Positions 6,929-8,247 of a stretch of DNA of 8,247 nt are shown here, piece by piece. Positions within the stretch are counted from its first letter, which is position 1. The number at the start of each line of letters is the position of its first letter. A program made the position numbers and the translations under genes. Origin of the DNA: an uncultured bacterium. GTDB lineage: Bacteria; Gemmatimonadota; Gemmatimonadetes; Palauibacterales; KS3-K002. Location of the stretch: NCBI GenBank assembly GCA_947581845.1, contig CANPVY010000318.1:1-8247 (forward strand), read 5' to 3'. The notes under the pieces are model-generated. The model ran no database searches. It was not told the DNA's origin and worked only from the letters and a program-made list of their open reading frames with translations.

Positions 6929-7035
6929 CGTATCTCGGCCAGCTCGCTTGCGTTATCCTTCAACAGCTCCGCATATTGGCGCGCGAAGAACTCAGGCTGA
7001 CCCTACGTCGGATCGAAGGCGAACCAAGACCACTG
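6929..7035. promoter_or_regulatory. Divergent intergenic region between the ATPase and UPF0316 genes
   Basis: This 107-bp gap must hold promoters for both directions if each gene is transcribed independently. The best + strand candidate is TTGCGT (6948-6953), 18 bases, CATATT (6972-6977), matching the sigma-70 consensus at 3 and 4 of 6 positions. On the - strand GATAAC (6957-6952) matches a -10 box at 4 of 6, without a good -35 box. Both are weak. I see no clear operator palindrome. The UPF0316 frame stays open back through much of the gap, with a possible TTG start at 6976. Confidence 0.3.
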
Positions 7036-7569
7036 ATGGAAGAGATCCTGGCAGGGCCGTTAGGCCCTCTACTCATCTTTCTGCTGCGCATCTGCGACGT
7101 CTCCATCGCTACTCTGCGCTTGCTGAACGCGGTGCGGGGACGGAAGCTCGTCGCGGCCGGGCTCGGCTTCGTTGAGATACTCATCTGGATAGTGGTTGTC
7201 GGCACCGTCGTGCGCAATCTGGGTTCAACAACCCTCGTGATCAGCTATGCGGCGGGCTTCGCCGCAGGCACGTATGTGGGGATGACAATCGAGGAGAAAC
7301 TGGCACTGGGGCTGGCGGAGGTTCGGGTGATCTCACGGGCGCTCGGCGTCGAGATCGCCGAGGCTCTGCGGGGCATCGGGTTCGGCGCCACCGAGATCGT
7401 TGGCCAGGGCCGGGAGGGCCGGGTCGAGATCGTGACGACGATCGTTCCGCGACGAGCGCTGCGGGAGGTCTATCGCGAGATCGAGCGCTGGGACCCGCAG
7501 GCCTTTGTGAGCGTGGAGGAACCGCGGTCGATCCAACGGGGTTGGCTGCTCAGTCGACGGCGTAAGTAA
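7036..7569 (+). CDS. UPF0316 (DUF5698/DUF2179-type) integral membrane protein
   Basis: A 177-aa protein resembling the UPF0316 family (for example B. subtilis YebE), whose function is unknown. Three hydrophobic segments (about 10-28, 38-59 and 64-83) are followed by the family signature YAAGFAAGTYVGMTIEEKLALG, here spanning residues 71-92. A soluble domain of about 85 residues follows (VRVISRALGVEIAEALR onward), predicted alternating strand and helix and cytoplasmic, ending in RRRK. The ATG at 7036 is chosen because hydrophobic family sequence begins almost at once. A longer frame from TTG 6976 would add 20 polar, Arg-rich residues and has no ribosome site. No strong Shine-Dalgarno precedes 7036 either, so the start is uncertain. 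The stop overlaps the next start as TAATG, indicating coupled translation with the cation transporter. Confidence 0.85.
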   Translation: MEEILAGPLGPLLIFLLRICDVSIATLRLLNAVRGRKLVAAGLGFVEILIWIVVVGTVVRNLGSTTLVISYAAGFAAGTYVGMTIEEKLALGLAEVRVISRALGVEIAEALRGIGFGATEIVGQGREGRVEIVTTIVPRRALREVYREIERWDPQAFVSVEEPRSIQRGWLLSRRRK

Positions 7570-8247
7570 TGGGTTGGTGGAGGATGACCGGCGCGCCACG
7601 CGCCTCGGGATCCATGAGGACGTTTGGCTGGGACGACGGCGGACGTCAGCGTCGCGTGCGTGGCATCCTCTTCTGGATACTCTGGGCCAACCTCTTACTG
7701 GTGGGCGTGAAGGTCGGAGTGGGATGGCTGATCGGGTCGCTGGCCGTGCTTGGCGACGCCGCTCACTCGGGAGTCGATGCCCTCAACAACATTATCGCTC
7801 TCACGGCCATCCATTTCGCGGCCGCCCCGCCCGATGAAGAGCACCCCTACGGACACGGGAAGTTCGAAACGCTGGGCGCGTTCGTCATCGCCGGCTTCCT
7901 GTCCATCACCTGCTTCGAGCTGCTCAAGGCGGCCGCTGTGCGACTGCTACAGGGAGCCGCACCTCCCCGTCCCGATCTAACGGCGGTCGTGCTGCTGGCT
8001 GGCACAATGATCGTGAACATCGGCATCGCCCACTACGAGCGCCGCCGCGGTGAAGAGCTGGGCAGCGAGCTGCTGTCCGCCGACGCCCGGCACACGCAGG
8101 CGGATGTGTGGGTCACGCTCTCGGTGCTTGTGGGGCTTGGACTGGTGCGCCTGGGGCTGGGAGCGGCGGACGCGATACTCGCCATCCTGGTGGCGGTTGT
8201 CGTAGCGCGCACGGGTCTGCAGATCCTTCAGAGCACTGTGCCCGTGC
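7569..8247 (+). CDS. Cation diffusion facilitator (CDF) family transporter, 3' end outside the window
   Basis: The frame is open from 7569 to the end of the window (226 residues visible; CDF proteins are usually about 300), so the cytoplasmic C-terminal dimer domain is cut off. The hydrophobic core starts near residue 33. GSLAVLGDAAHSGVDALNN (56-74) is the helix-2 motif with likely metal ligands His66 and Asp70. HPYGHGKFE (92-100) is the conserved loop, and ADARHTQADVW (171-181) is the helix-5 motif with ligands His175 and Asp179. The His-x3-Asp pair in both helices points to zinc-type (or related divalent metal) efflux in exchange for protons; the exact metal is not decidable here. Start choice: ATG 7569 overlaps the preceding stop. 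ATG 7584 directly abuts GGAGG, and ATG 7614 would give a more typical short N-terminus. All are in frame. Confidence 0.93.
   Translation, partial: MGWWRMTGAPRASGSMRTFGWDDGGRQRRVRGILFWILWANLLLVGVKVGVGWLIGSLAVLGDAAHSGVDALNNIIALTAIHFAAAPPDEEHPYGHGKFETLGAFVIAGFLSITCFELLKAAAVRLLQGAAPPRPDLTAVVLLAGTMIVNIGIAHYERRRGEELGSELLSADARHTQADVWVTLSVLVGLGLVRLGLGAADAILAILVAVVVARTGLQILQSTVPV

Noticed and set aside
7574..7980. Alternative + strand frames (87 and 76 aa) at the right end
   Set aside because: They lie in other frames of the CDF gene, whose frame is open to the window edge and carries both His-x3-Asp metal motifs.

Overview
The window is high-GC bacterial chromosomal sequence, densely coding, with short intergenic gaps (none above about 110 bp). 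I see no mobile element, CRISPR array, tRNA or rRNA. Gene content and protein style (FtsH of the [20 protein letters not shown] type, queE-queD pair, COG3044 ATPase, UPF0316 protein) look like a Gram-negative-type lineage such as Gemmatimonadota or a neighbouring phylum. That placement is an inference from sequence style and was not tested.

Layout. Bases 2-5181 hold five genes on the + strand: the 3' part of an ABC exporter of the MsbA/ABCB type (its start lies before the window), the membrane AAA+ protease gene ftsH, queE and queD (two consecutive-pathway enzymes of preQ0/queuosine synthesis, separated by one base), and a 105-aa protein with one membrane helix that I do not recognise. Converging on these from the - strand is a 576-aa 'predicted ATPase of the ABC class' (PF09818/COG3044). 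A 107-bp divergent gap separates it from a + strand pair: a UPF0316 (DUF5698/DUF2179-type) membrane protein and a cation diffusion facilitator (CDF) transporter. The last two overlap by one base (TAATG), and the CDF gene runs off the right edge.

How they fit together. QueD makes 6-carboxy-5,6,7,8-tetrahydropterin and QueE converts it to 7-carboxy-7-deazaguanine. QueC, FolE and the later queuosine genes are not in the window. The exporter, FtsH and the orphan protein share the membrane as location but no obvious pathway with the Que enzymes. The UPF0316/CDF pair is probably co-transcribed, which suggests, but does not show, that the UPF0316 protein acts in metal or ion homeostasis.

Most unusual sequence signals: a four-run G-quadruplex motif held in the loop of a 7-bp stem just upstream of ftsH; repeated TGAGATG stop/start junctions after queE and queD, the second opening an 11-codon mini-ORF; a perfect hairpin over the queE start codon; and the two poorly characterised proteins (COG3044 ATPase and the 105-aa orphan). 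I found no clearly new multi-gene system.
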